Origin: Brachycybe producta
Taxonomy: Eukaryota > Arthropoda > Diplopoda > Playtdesmida > Andrognathidae
Assembly (NCBI GenBank): GCA_036925085.1
Contig: JAUPFP010000041.1
Span: 318,001 to 382,000, forward strand
Length of the DNA stretch: 64,000 nt
Direction: 5' to 3'
Part shown: positions 25,301 through 37,431 of the stretch, in pieces
Numbering within the stretch: the stretch's first letter is position 1
Layout of the letters: each line of letters begins with the position of its first letter
The notes under the pieces: model-generated
The model's input: the letters and a program-made list of their open reading frames with translations, nothing else
Told to the model about the DNA's origin: nothing
Database searches by the model: none
Translations under genes and position numbers: made by a program

Positions 25301-28300
25301 TATCAATTAGACTAATTCTATTTTCAATCGCAGTTTCAATTTCTTTTTTTTTTTTCTGCGTGTGTGACCTTAGCCTTATTATTTTAAATTAGCAATTAAT
25401 ATTAGCCATTAGAAAGTTGTTCAAAAGAGTTTTTCTTTTTTTTAAAAAAATATCTACCTTTCTAAACCAACATGGTTGTCCACGTCTTGTCTTAGATTGA
25501 TCCATTAGATCATCTGCTATTAGCAAAAAAGCTTGAACCTACACGTAAATAAACAAATTGTCAATAATTATGATTATTAAAATTTGTTGTTGCAAAAGTT
25601 GTTGTAATAAAGAAGCATGTACCAATCAGAAATGTTATACTGTACTGGGCGAGTATTCATTTTTAATGATTTCTAGTAGGTTGTACTGGTTTTAGTTTAT
25701 TTTAAGTTAACATTTAAAAAAAAGTGTTTTGGATTGTTTCGGTCGACTCATTTGCATCCTTATCATTATTATTGCTTCACCATACAAGTTGATAAAACAT
25801 TACAAAATACATTTTTAAAATGTTTTTTTACAATAAACATGTGGCTGGTTCCTTTCATTTTGTGTTCAACGGTTTCCACTGTACTTTCTTGAATTTATTA
25901 ATTTTTGTAAATAAATTGTAAATAATTTGTTGTATTTTATTTGCGCCAGATTACAACTTATTTTACCCCACGTGGTGAGAACACATATTTTTAATCGACT
26001 ATAAATTTTATCAGGGCCATAACAAGGGTACACAAGGCCCTTGTCCTTAGTATAAATTTGGTAAGGCTCCTTCAATGTCTTCCTGTTTCCTCATGATTTG
26101 ACACTCGTCACACTTTAACAATACAGATAACACCACAAAAAAAATTAAAAACCTCAATTGTTTGTGTCATTTGTGACGTTATATAATTTAAATATGAAAT
26201 ATCTAACTTTTAAGAAATAGATAATTACGTGATAGAAAAATGGCTTAGAAAATTAATCTTAAATACCACAAAACATTTACAGTCATTTGTAAATTATAAA
26301 ATGTTTAAGGAACTTTGTAATTTTTGGTAACCCTTGACGAAAGGACCAGTAAACCCCACTATAGTTACCGCCATGAATTATGCAAATATATCACACTATA
26401 GCAACTTTTCATGAAACTTCCATGCGATATTAGAAAGCAACTCAAAGAGTTTTTAGTGTAATTTGACATACAACTTGATGAAACTTTCTTTCAATTTATT
26501 GAATGCAATTTGAAGTTTGCATAACAAGTTTTTTTAAAAATTCCATCCTGTTAATTTGGATTATTTCCTTTGTTGTTTTCAATAAATAACTAGTTTCTTG
26601 TGTGATATGGAAGTTTATTAAAAAGTTGTAGTCGTAAGTCATCATTGCAAGTTGAATCACATGTGTTGCATCAAAAGTTGCAATATATATAATAGTTTGC
26701 TTTGTGAGAAGATTCTAATTTTGCGTTTTCAACCCATTGGGATTTTGGGAGCATGGGTTTGCCAAAGCCCAAAAGTTTGATCGGTAACGCGTTTATATCT
26801 GTAAAGGCCTCTATAGGCGCTGTAATATTTCGGTACCTCTAAAACGTAGGGGTTAGGGTGGTCCAAAAAATTAAGACTCATTTTTTTTATAAGCTTGTGT
26901 TTTTTTTAGTAATCTCGACTCATCTGTTTTAAAAAACTACAGGAAAAAATTTTCACTACAATTTGAGCATATTTCCTGGTCGCTCAACTCTTATTAAACT
27001 TTCAATATGTATTACAATGCTATTACATACTATAACAATTAATGTACACTGTATGAAATAATCAGAACAGTTTGTATTTGTGTTTTCAGTCTGTAAGGCC
27101 CATTAACATTAGTGGTGTCTGTTTTACAATGTTCAACAATGCAGTTATTTTAGGGGATGATGATGACAGTGCTTCTCCACCACCTGGAGTAGGGCCTTTT
27201 TAGTCTCTTCATTCTTAATCAGGGGGTCATTGAAAGCTGTTATCATGCCAACTCCTCTCTCCACCCCATCATTAATAAAACAAAAACGTAATAAAAATGG
27301 AATTAAAATAAGCAGTAGGTGAACACATTGGCAAAAAGGCCCAGATATCTCTGCCCCAGTCTAATGTAAATGTTTCATAATCATGACTCATGAGCTTCCC
27401 TAAATATTATAATTCCTACCTGAAATTCCACACAGAACGTTTTTAGACCAAAAGGAACTAAATTACCAACATGCCTCCTTCATTTTTTAAAAATAAATTT
27501 TTACATGGTAAAATGGACCACCCTAGTTGGGGTCCTATGCGCGCCCTTAGGGTAAAAATCGCCACTGAATTTGATTCGTACATGCTGTCCACACCCTTTT
27601 ATTACCAGGATCCTGAAAGTGGTTCGCCACAATATAAATCATACCATTTCGACACACCAACCCATAATTTGCAAACGGAAAAGTTCCTCGTTTGAAAGTG
27701 AATTTGGATTTGCATGAAGCATCTTATAAGCAGCCATCATCGTCTTTCCTCGAATTTTTTTTCCATGTGGCACATTATAATCCAGTACCTATATGAAAAT
27801 AAAATCTATATAAATATTTGCAAGTATAATTGAAATAAATATGTAGATTTACCTCTTTGAAATGTTTATAAAATATTTTTAAATCATTGTAATTATTGTT
27901 CTTTATGGTTAAAGATTGAACGACTGTGTCAAATGTGTCATCAAATATTGAAAGTTCTTTTTCACGTGATACTGAAGGGGTAATGCTCGAAAGCAGCCTG
28001 TATAAAACATGTAAGGTGCAAGTGTTTATTACATTTGGCTTGAGACTAACGATGTGGCCCTTGAGACAGGGCCATATCAATGCGAGGCATTTGTAACTGC
28101 AATTTTTTTTAGACTAAAAATTTTTGTTTAGTTTTAAGCATATTTTTTAAAACTATTTTGCGGTGTGTTGTGCGTGTATAACCGCTTCAAAATACCACTT
28201 GTTGTTTCTCATTCAGGAATCACAGGCTGACTGAGAGAACAAAAACAGCCCAGGAAAGCCAAGGAAAGCCCAAGGAAAGCCCAAGGAAAAGCCAACCGCC

Positions 28301-28843
28301 TTAGTTTTATTTTCATTTTTGCTTGAGATAAATGTGTCATGTTTTGTTATTTTGTACTAGCAATTCGTAGAGATAAAAATTAATTATTTTTCTGTTTGAA
28401 ATATTTTTCTAATTTATTATCTTTTCTTCAACAAACGTGTTTTCATTTTACTTTCTTCATATTTTCCACTGCTAAAAACATTAATTTTCCATTGATTTCT
28501 TGTCAATTTTTAAATTTTCATTGCGATCCATTACTGTCGTCCGACCCCAACAGTAACATACACTAAACAATTTACTTGTTCAAAAACACAAACTTTGCCT
28601 TTTATAAAACATAATCATTAGTCTGATAAAATTGCTATTATACTATTATTAGTCTAAAAGTATAAAATCATTAATAAAACTGTCAACATTTTTGAAAATA
28701 TCAGTAAGTAATGATCAACCAAAATTATGCACTGACCTGAATGATTCGAAATGCAAGTACGGAAATTTTGGACGATGACATATAGACATTTTCAGTCCCG
28801 ACTGCAGTTTGAAGCCGTTAAACAGAACTCCAAATCTTGCCAT
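22390..28843 (-). CDS. FDPS: Farnesyl/isoprenyl diphosphate synthase, intact catalytic motifs
   Basis: Nine exons on the minus strand: 28843-28737, 27997-27853, 27788-27645, 25538-25458, 23954-23823, 23763-23599, 22939-22862, 22792-22658, 22590-22390 (TAA). All junctions are GT-AG and in frame; 395 aa deduced. Catalytic set by residue: VPHGKKIRG with K94 and R97 (IPP binding); first Asp-rich motif DDLMD at 141-145 followed by TRRG (R150, R151); GQSIDM; KYKT at 240-243; second Asp-rich motif DDYLD at 285-289; [15 protein letters not shown]. It makes FPP (possibly GGPP) from IPP and allylic diphosphates in the mevalonate-derived isoprenoid pathway. The positions 5 and 4 before the first motif are F-L, where vertebrate FPPS has F-F, so product length could differ. 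The N-terminus ([18 protein letters not shown]) has no acidic residue in the first 32, suggesting mitochondrial import. Downstream tandem paralogue of the gene at 45.2-52.1 kb. Confidence 0.93.
24178..24974. mobile_element. TIR element (AGGTGGCTGAATAGATATTTA ends) in FDPS intron
   Basis: About 21-bp perfect terminal inverted repeats, beginning AGGTGGCTGAATAGATAT on the left with the reverse complement ending at 24974. No clear target duplication. A related, one-ended fragment begins at about 13484 (AAGGTGGCTTTATAGATATTTA) and shares the TTCGCTTGACKTTTTTGC segment. A younger hAT element sits inside it. Confidence 0.75.
24243..24606. mobile_element. Non-autonomous hAT element nested in the TIR element
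   Basis: Ends CAAGCATGTCAAACTC and GAGTTTGACGTGCTTG, flanked by a perfect 8-bp duplication TTCTATAC (24235-24242 and 24607-24614). The GGCCGCATGCGGCCCGCGG segment near the right end is typical of Charlie-like hAT ends. 364 bp, non-coding. Confidence 0.85.
28245..28300. repeat. Short CCAAGGAAAG minisatellite
   Basis: About four imperfect copies of a CCAAGGAAAG(C) unit in intron 1 of the FDPS gene. Confidence 0.6.
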
Positions 28844-28969
28844 TTCAAGATTAGAATTTTTAGAGCTTGACAAAGAAAAAGGATGAAATATTATTAAACA
28901 CAGATTAATATCAAACCATTATAAATAAAGGCAACAAGATTAATTGGTCATAAAACCAGAACTTAAAAA

Positions 28970-29339
28970 TTATATATATAATATCCCAGGTCTGTGTATC
29001 TATCTATATATCTGTCTCTGAAGTAACACTGTACAACCATTGAAGCATGTCGGAATTTATATAAATTTGAATAAATTAACGGCTTTTTTTTTCTCAAGGT
29101 CAACTATATGTTGCAAGGTTGGAAAGTTTTGGGGGTGGGGGGAGAAAGAGAGAGAAACGTGGAAGGGGAAAAGATTAGAAAGTGTAGAGGGGGGGGGGAG
29201 AGAAACGTGGAGGGAGGAAAAAAGAGGGAGGGGGTGACTGAAATTGAAATGAAAGGAGTAAAAAAGGAACAAACGACGTGCATGCGCACAATTGCCTGTG
29301 AAGTTTGCTCCCGTAATTTATGACGGGTTACCCCACTAG
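28970..29339 (+). mobile_element. Short-form Helitron, copy H4
   Basis: 5' TATATATATAATATCCCAGG; purine block; direct junction GCATGCGCACAATTGCCTG; hairpin with one arm mismatch (CCCGTAA...TGACGGG); CCCCACTAG. It lacks the foldback and the flanking 150-250 bp. H5 follows with no spacer. Confidence 0.78.
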
Positions 29340-30008
29340 TTATATATATATTAAGCCCCGTCTTTCTGTCTTTCTGGACCTAACGCTGTACAAACAAGGA
29401 TGTCGGAATTTATATAAATTTAAATGAATAAATGAACCGCTTTTTTCTCAAGGTCAACTACTGTATATGTTGCACACTCCCCCCATCCAAGAACCACATG
29501 ATATTAAATTGGAGAGGGGAAAAGGTTGAAGGTAGAAGGGGGGAGAGAGAGAAACGTGGTGGGTCAAAAAAGGAGGAAACTGAATTTGATATGAAAGGAG
29601 TAAAAAAAGGAAAAAATGACGCGCATGCGCACACCAGAGAAAATCTCATTTTCACTTTCAAATATAAAAAAGGGGCGGGGATAGAATTTCTTTTGCTTCG
29701 CCCTTTTATGAACGTCATCAATTTCTAATTCGTTTGTTACTTGGTCTGACGTCATAAAAGGGCGGAGGAAAAGAAATTCTAATGCCGCTCTTTCAAATAT
29801 AAAAAGGAGAGTGGAGGGGATAATAGTAGCAAAATTAAACTACAGTTTATCACAGGCAATTGTGCCCAGCATTGAATTTCTTTTGCTCAGCCCTTTTATG
29901 ATCAGACGTCATCAATTTCTAATTGGTTTGTTACTTGGTCTGACGCCATAAAAGGACGGAGGAAAAGCAATTCTAATGCTGGGCACAATTGCCTGTGAAT
30001 TTTGCTCC

Positions 30009-32060
30009 TGTCATTTATTATTATTATTATTATAAGATTTATTCCATAATGCATATACAGTTACCAAGGAGAACAAGCTCATCTTACAGGTCCCCTAAAT
30101 ATATAAAAATACCACAATAAAGCAAATACATAAAAATATACAAAAATACAACATAACAGCAAAGAAAATGTAAATAAATAAACAAACTATTACATATTAA
30201 TTAATTAACTAGCCCTAATCGCTGAACCCTGCATGTATATTGAGAGATGAACTTCTTTTAACCTCAAAGAAAATATTTCTGGGGATGGGGAAAGAACTAC
30301 TTTTTCTGGGAGAGCATTTCATATTGGTATAACCCTGTAGAAAAATGAGAACTTTGAGGTATCCACAGTCTTGCCATCTTAGATGATAATCTTCTTGAAT
30401 GGCTACGTGTTTTTACTGGGACATAAACAAGAAACTGTGACCAGTGTTCACATTGTTCAGGTACAAACAGAAGACCAGATAGGATTTTATAGAGCCATAG
30501 TAAATCATTACGGAGTCGCCTTAACTCTAATGAACACTAATTTTAACATATGCAATCTTTCCCTGTATGATAAATGACTCATACCCAAGATCCTTTTGGT
30601 AAAATGCCTTTGGACCTCCTCAATATCCCGAACTAGAAATGGAGACCAAACTGGGGCTGCATATTCTAGAATGGGTAAGACATAGACCACAAAGGCCCTT
30701 GTCAAAACTATGGAGTTACTATGCACCAAAACCCTTAATAGCATGCCCCTCTTTGGTGACCTCTTGCTGCTAAACGAGCACAATGCAATGAAAAATTCAG
30801 AGAAAGATCAAAGATCACCCCTAGATCTTTAATGGCATTGTCCACCAGAATCAAATTTCCATAGCACTGGTATCTCACCAAATCATCAGACCGTCCATAT
30901 CTGACTATTTTGCACTTAGGGACTGCTAAAGACATCTTGTTTTTATTGGCCCAAACTGTTATTTTATCCAAAGTAGCTTGTAAAAGCAATGGATTTGTAC
31001 CAACACATTTTACATCATCTGCAAACAGCAGAGTGGACACTTCATTACCATTAGGAAAATCATTTACAAATACACAAAATAAAATTGGTCCTAATACACT
31101 TCCTTGGGGGACACCACTAGAAACACTCACAGCATGCGAAAATGAGCCCCTAAGTTGCACTCTCTACGATCTACTAGATAAAAAATCTCTTATCCAAGAC
31201 AGTAGCCTACTGGATCACCCAATCCCCATTTGACTAGTTTTTGAACTAATATTTGATGGCTAACACAATCAAAAGCCCTTGCAAAGTCCAGATAAATAAT
31301 ATCCACACTAGATCTAGCTTCCAAAGCTTTGGTAATGGAATCAACACATTCTAATAACTGTGTTGTCCCAGTCCTATTTGGTAGAAAACCATCTTGCTTA
31401 GATGACAGCAATGAACACGACTGAAAGTAGTCAATAACATATTTTCCCACAGCTTTCTCAAATACCTTACACAAAACACATGTCAAAGAAATTGGCCTGT
31501 AATTTCCAGGTGATCTAGGATCCCCAGATTTGTGTACTGGAACCACAAAAGCCATTTTCCAGTCTAATGGAACACTGCCCGCATGTAGAGAAAACTTAAA
31601 TAACCAACTCACTGGAACCATTAATTCTCTAGCACAGTTGTGTAAAACAGAAGCCGGTATGTCATCCGGCCCTGCAGAACAACTGGGCTTTAATTTTGAC
31701 AAAGCTTGAAATACAAAACTCTTACTAATGATGTTCTGAGCACCCAAATCAAGAAACGTAGTTTCAGATAGTACCCCATCATTATCGCCATGGGTAAAAG
31801 CTGACCCAAAATTTTCACTCAATAGCTGAGCTTCATTTTCATCTTTAATAGCTAGGTCCCCATCTGGTTTATACAGAGGTGTGATAAAGAGATGACAAGT
31901 CTCTATTACTAACAATTAGAGACTCTTCTTCAGACAGACGTTTGGAAACCAATTCGCGACACGATTCGGAAACATCTTTATACAATAAAAGATCAGTAAC
32001 CATTCCTGATTTTTTTCCACTTTTTCCAAAGATGCAATTTTTGCTGATAGGCTAATTTAA
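30009..32060 (-). mobile_element. Jockey/CR1-type LINE, 5'-truncated, inserted in Helitron H5 hairpin
   Basis: Minus-strand non-LTR element. Its 3' end is the (TTA/TAA)n tail at about 30014-30033, as expected for 3' simple-repeat tails; its 5' end is truncated at about 32060. Flanks are the two halves of the Helitron 3' hairpin, with an ATTTATT/ATTTCTT near-repeat as possible target duplication. Coding content is given separately. Confidence 0.8.
30508..32015 (-). pseudogene. LINE reverse transcriptase, frameshifted
   Basis: Minus-strand remnants in order: 32015-31915 (ELVSKRLSEEE), 31915-31190, 31160-30735 and 30783-30508. RT signatures: SAGPDDIPASVL, NYRPISLTCVLCKVFEK, IIYLDFARAFDCVSH (first catalytic Asp), GVPQGSVLGPILF, and LLFADDVKC (the FADD catalytic pair). 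The C-terminal domain has VLPILEYAAPVWSP. Between the second and third pieces the frame changes near 31195 and a stop follows, and further shifts occur at both outer junctions, so it cannot make a working enzyme. No endonuclease domain remains. Confidence 0.85.
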
Positions 32061-32559
32061 TTTCTTATGACGAGTTACCCCACTAGTATGTAAATAAAAA
32101 GAAACATTAAAGCAAGTAATCATTTATTTTGCCCGTGTAGCCCCCCTCATAGAAATGTACTGACACTCTTCAACCCTTGATTCACCTTCCTTTTTTATAT
32201 GGCAAACTTTTAATTGCAGGTTGCTATTTCTACACGTGCTCTCTTCATTTATACATTCTGGGTAAGCTTGTCATGTGCTGATAATTAAAGTTGTTTTGGA
32301 CGTAGCTTTTAGAGCTAAAAGGCATTCTATTTCAAATAATTGGCGAGTGTCGTTGGCCACCTATGGAGGTTGGCACAATCAATCTACCTTGCATTGGCAC
32401 AAGTGTTTCTCTATGGAGCCCTCTTCCTTGACATTTGAGAAGCAACGTCAATAGGTTATCTGGAGTTTACCATGCAGGCTATTTTCAAAACTCTTGTCAA
32501 AATAAAAGAAATTATAATTTCATCATGCAAAAGTGCTAAGCCTACGGTAGGTCGGCATA

Positions 32560-33060
32560 AGTGAAGACATGCTCGTGAGGTATTATGTGACAGGAGGATG
32601 CCAATAAAACTAAAGGGCAAGTTTTATAGGACAGTGGTTAGACCGGCTTGGTTGTATAGATCTGCATGTTGGGCAGCCAAGAAGAGGCAACAGGATAAAC
32701 TGTAAGTGGCTGAAATGCGAATGCTAAAGTTTATATGTGGGGTAACAAGAGAGAATATGATCAGAAACATATTTATCAGAGAAAAAGAGTGTGTAGGGGT
32801 GCAAGCATAGTAGAAAAGATGCGGGAAAATAGACTGAGGTGGTTTGGGCATGTAACTAGGAGTGGGGAGGATGAGCTGCTTAAACACTTGATGAGTTTGG
32901 ACCTGGGGGTTAAAATGGGTAAAAAGGAAGACTCAAACAAGCTTATAACATGGGATATGGGGGCTAGGAGTTTGGCACAAAATCAGAAGAAGTGCAGAGA
33001 TCGAACCCCTAAGGCTAACCCTGTGCATTGCCAAAAAAAAAGGTGCAAGAAATGATTACT
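32560..33060 (+). pseudogene. RTE-like LINE C-terminal fragment
   Basis: Plus-strand relic of the region after the reverse transcriptase: KLKGKFYRTVVRPAWLY, VAEMRMLKFICGVTREN, VEKMRENRLRWFGHVTR. These motifs are shared by a widespread LINE family (RTE/CR1-like). Stops and frameshifts occur after about 32700. No catalytic RT core is present. Confidence 0.7.
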
Positions 33061-34068
33061 CGAAATTAGCACAGTAACTATGATGAAGATGAATCAACTG
33101 TTGCAGTGACTAGTGAAAAATACAATCAACAATTTTGATTTACTGTTCCATTGTATTTTGTATTCGAAAAAAAAAACACTTTCAGTTGTATTTTGTTTTT
33201 TGAAACATAAATTACATAAATTCAGTCAAGTTATTTATAATCATACAGTTCATTGTGCACAGGCAACACATTGCTGAGTATGCCCTAGGAGCATGTCCCC
33301 ACTGTTACTAATGATGTATTTGAAAATGACAAAATTAGCGTAATTTGTTTTTTGATGTTTGGTAGTTAAGAATATGGTTAAACATTACTGGTAGAACATT
33401 GTATGTCTTCTAATTGACACCATTAAAAATGGAATTGAAATCAAACTACAAGTGTTATTTTCCTTCATTTAAAAAATGAACACATGATAAACTAGTGATT
33501 ATTTGCATTTGGTTTGTTAAGACATCCTTCAAGCATAAAAAGCTTCAACTAGATTGACAATATTTGCTATGCGTCCAAGAAAAAACTACATGTACAATTG
33601 CCAATGTATTCAATTCACTTGCAATGCTTGCAAGCGTTTGTTGCATACTATTATATTTTCAAGATCACTGTGCCAGTTTCCCGTCATATTTTTCTCTAAA
33701 TCTTGCAAAAAAAAATTAGCCAGTGTGTTCGCCACTTTATTGCGCAATCGAATCTATAATATTTACAGCGGAATTCTTTGCAATATTTTTCATTATGTTT
33801 TTATTACACGAAATTTTTCAGAAATATAACTAGTGATATTTTTTGCCTTCATATACGAGCGTAACATTTTATAAGGAAAACTTAAAATGTGTTGTTGGTG
33901 TTCACTAAGGCTTGGCTTCATATAGTGAAAACCAAATGCTAATTGCTAAGTGGCCATACAAATTAACCGTTTTTAGCGGGCCGTTTAAAATGAGCCTAAA
34001 GTTCAGACTTATGAACGTTAATAAAGACAATATAAAATCAAATTTAACAATGAATACATGATGAATAT
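33061..34068. other. AT-rich gap, no gene
   Basis: No spliced exon, no recognisable transposon end. Confidence 0.45.
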
Positions 34069-34719
34069 TTGGCGCAATAATTCATATAAAATTTATTTTA
34101 TATATGGTTATCAAACTAAAAATTCCATCACAAGGGTTAAAACTACCTTCATTTGAAATTGCTTACCGACTAAATTTAGTATGATGAGAGCCACAAGAGA
34201 GTTGACTGAACGTTTAACAGCTGCTAAACAATATACTGTACATGTACATTACATAAGATAAAATAAAATAAAATGCAATGTTTTCTAAAATATTCCAAAG
34301 TGACACAAAATACGTCACATTATCCAAATACAAGCTCTGAACTATGAACTTTGTACTAAATCAAAATGAAATTCAATAAATTCTAAAACAAATGCAAATA
34401 TATTTATCTTTCTTTCGTATAGATATCATATAGATCTAATCTATTCACTTTCTAAATGCAGCCTATTTTTCAACATTGTTATTTTCTAAGAGCACCAAAA
34501 TACAATTCATAGGTAGGCGCCAAAAAGTGTACTAATAAATCGCATCATAATGTGTAATTATAATTATAAATACTATTAAAAACACTGTAATTGTTTTTAT
34601 TGCAACACACATTCAATGATGTGTATAATTAACCTGCTATATGTTCTTATGTTGTTTTGTGACACAGCAACTTTTCTTGTTTTTGTGGCCAATATACACT
34701 GTATACCATTTCCTCACAG

Positions 34720-35028
34720 ATGAGTGACCACGACAACCCTTTAACAGTAAGATGTTCAGAGGTTTTGCAATCAAAACGAGTGATAACAAAAATAAAAGTG
34801 TCAAATCAATACTAAAGTCAAAAGAAAGAGAGAGAGAGAGAGCTATCACATGCTGGACCTGTCCTTTTATTCCCTTTCTAGTCTCCAAACATTGATGTAC
34901 CACATGATCTAATATCCCGGAAAGGATATATCACCCATGACAAGGAGGACAAGTGTGTTGTCCATGGACAACACCCCAACCTCCTCCTGCAAGTGGTACA
35001 AAAATGGATAATACCAGAAGGTGAATAA
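34720..35028 (+). CDS. Possible small two-exon ORF in duplicated segment A
   Basis: Exon 34720-34746 (MSDHDNPLT) lies between a good acceptor (TTTCCTCACAG) and donor (GTAAGA). A second exon at 34882-35028 follows a CTTTCTAG acceptor, in phase, and ends TAA (58 aa total). Key segments: DVPHDLISRKGYITHD and HGQHPNLLLQVVQKW. I do not recognise it. It could be a captured gene fragment. The same pair of exons exists in copy B with changes that keep the frame open. Confidence 0.3.
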
Positions 35029-35447
35029 AAGCGACATTCCTGGAATTGTCTTTTACCAGGTGATTAAAATAGTTTATAGAATTTTATATTATTATGAAAT
35101 TATTAAAGAAACCAGTTCCCAATAGTTAATTACTTATTAAAGATCAATTATCAATTTTCCATAGTTAAAAAAATATTACTAGATTGCAGAATACATTCTG
35201 CGAGTGCAGCGAGCGACCAACATTTCATAATTTCTTCTAAGGTTCCCATTTATTTTTATTTCATGCGTTTTAGGCTGACCCTTCTACAATCCCGACAGGG
35301 AAAAAAAAACTTTTCTTTTCGTTGGTGCCACCCCCCAAAAACTGCTGCTCTCCTGGGCGGACCGCCCCCTCGCTATGCCACTGCAGCCCATCACCGTTAA
35401 TGAAAAACTTCCTTACAATAAAATGCAACAGTAAAATAAAAAAGTAC

Positions 35448-35557
35448 CAATTCGTTAAAATTTTAGTTGTTGAATACCATAGTACTGAGAGTCGCAACGA
35501 ACCACTAAAGTAGTGAAGTGCAATGGTACGACTCAAGACTCCAGCTACGGTCATCAT
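35448..35557 (-). pseudogene. Extra copy of the presequence exon (exon 1) of the prenyl-synthase paralogue
   Basis: 110 bp, the same length and donor (AATTG|GTAC) as exon 1 at 52127-52018. It encodes a basic, hydroxylated, acid-free leader ending WYSTTKILTN (the gene has HYSTTKLLRN). No exon 2 follows; a hAT-like GGCGGTCCGCCC-bearing sequence does. Probably a captured exon fragment. Confidence 0.7.
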
Positions 35558-36044
35558 TTTCTATTCCGATTTACAGATTAACTTTTAAGAAACTTCAACG
35601 AGGTTTAAAACACAAACCCTTCAGAATTCACCATTAGATACAAAATGACGTTTAAAAATCTTGTCGAGAAGCATTAACGTCTTAACAGATAATATTTTTA
35701 AACATATAATACATAATAATGAATCACTGTGTCAAAAATCTTTGTCTAGCCGTATTTCTTGTCATAGGTCTAGCCAAAAGTTAAAATAATAATTTAATAA
35801 ACCGTACGGTGTGTGTGTATGTGTTCATAAAACATGACTCATAATTGAAAGGTACGCGGACGACCCAACTACTTTTTAAATTGGCTTTGTGAGTGTTGCA
35901 GGGGGTGGTTGGAATATTTTAGTTATCTCACCGTGTCTCAAATGGGTTGACAAATATTAAGCTTGTGTCATTTTGTCTGATAAAAAAGGGATAATAAAAG
36001 AATACAAGAACAATTTTGTTTGAACTGTTGAGAAAGTTTGCAAG

Positions 36045-36190
36045 GGGAAAAAGAAACGTGGAGGGAGGAAAAAAGAGGGAGGGGGTGACTGAAATTGAAA
36101 TGAAAGGAGTAAAACCAGAAGAAACGACGCGCATGCGCACAATTGCCTGTTAATTTCGCTCCCGTCATTTATGACGGGTTACCCCACTAG
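36045..36190 (+). mobile_element. Helitron 3' fragment, copy H6
   Basis: Only the last 146 bp: purine block, short-form junction GCATGCGCACAATTGCCTG, hairpin CCCGTCA-TTTA-TGACGGG, CCCCACTAG|T. Its left edge is the right edge of duplicated segment A. Confidence 0.8.
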
Positions 36191-36381
36191 TTTTTAATTA
36201 ATAACTCATTATTTAAATTGCAATTTGTATTTATGTTTGATGTTTTCGTGATAATAAAACTCATTTATGAATGCTACAGTTTATTGTACCTTTTGTTGAG
36301 TTGTTTACTGATAAACAAGAAATTGATTTAATTCAATTTTCGTAATTTAAATACTAATGCTAAAGCTAAATCTAATGTTAC

Positions 36382-36427
<46 letters not shown>

Positions 36428-36430
<3 letters not shown>

Positions 36431-36796
36431 AACGAACCACATTCAGGGGCCTAATAGAATTATCAAAAATTATCAACATGATTGACCAGTGGTCACTAAA
36501 ATATAGACAAGTGATTCATCGTAATCAAAACAAAATTACAAAAGAAAGTTTTCACCCCATAGACCCGGTGCTGAGGCTTATCAAGTCGATCTCTTTGTAT
36601 TAAGGGGTGGGACTGGGAGGAAAAAGGGACCCAAGACCCAAGACAGGATATTGGCATCGTCATCAGCTGATGGAACTGGGTCAATCCTCTGTACGTGAGT
36701 ACAGAGGGTTGACAAAGTTCCAGGCCACTCTAAAAATAAACAAACGATCCAAAAATAACTAAACGAGCCAGGATCGCTCCTGGACGTATCGTTTCA
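36428..36796 (-). repeat. 3' LTR with internal deletion
   Basis: Shares the first 42 bp (TGTAACGAACCACATTCAGG on the plus strand) and the last about 330 bp with the other LTR, but about 530 bp between are missing. Ends TG...CA. Confidence 0.85.
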
Positions 36797-36804
36797 CCCC
36801 CCCC
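36797..36804 (-). promoter_or_regulatory. Polypurine tract of the LTR element
   Basis: GGGGGGGG on the minus strand directly before the 3' LTR, the expected site of plus-strand DNA priming. Confidence 0.7.
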
Positions 36805-37431
36805 AACTAAGATGGAAGTTCACCCTGAACTTACGTCAAATAACTTAGGGGACCTCGATAAGCCACCGCAAAAAGGTTGTCTACAAAACCCAAAAACAAA
36901 ATACTGTATCACAATTTGCATACAAAAAAAAAAACGATAAAAAATTTTCGAATTTGAAAATAAAATATCACAATAAAAATCACAGGTTTTCATTATTCGA
37001 TTTGATCACAACAGGATGACAAACCCCCAACCCTCAAATTTCCGTTTTACTCAATTACTATTTTAATTTATTCGACTAGAATATTCCACCCAAAATTTGT
37101 AATTAATCTCAGTACTCTTCATAAAATAACGAAAACTTCCCCAAAATAAAAACAAGGAGTTAAATAAAAATTTCTTTAAAATAAACATTTAAAAAGGAAT
37201 CACAACCCCCCCTTTCCCAAGCTTGACCTAGCTATCACATCTCTGCCCACAGAGACAACAATTTTAAAAGAAAAACCCCCCTCTTTAATCTTTAAGGCAG
37301 ATCTGACTAAATAATAAAAAAAACGCTTAAAAGAGAAATAATGTTGTTCATTAAATTAACCCTTTTTTGACCACAATTTTGACTAAAATACCCAAGTTAA
37401 AAACCCTTTTTAACCCTCAAGAAAACGAAAA

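Larger units (their letters stand above)
29340..32086 (+). mobile_element. Helitron H5, abutting H4 and split by a LINE
   Basis: Begins TATATATATATTAAGCCCC straight after the CTAG of H4, a head-to-tail Helitron array. It carries two partly duplicated foldback blocks (about 29690-29790 and 29850-29997). The 3' hairpin is interrupted after CTCCTGTCATTTATT at about 30020, and resumes at about 32064 as TTATGACGAGTTACCCCACTAG. Confidence 0.75.
34069..36044. repeat. 2-kb duplicated segment, copy A
   Basis: Nearly identical (about 95-97% by eye) to 60986-62944. Copy A ends on the right exactly where a Helitron 3' fragment (36045-36190) begins; copy B begins on the left exactly where a Helitron 5' fragment ends. 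It contains a copy of the presequence exon of the diverged prenyl-synthase gene (minus strand) and a plus-strand two-exon ORF. Confidence 0.85.
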
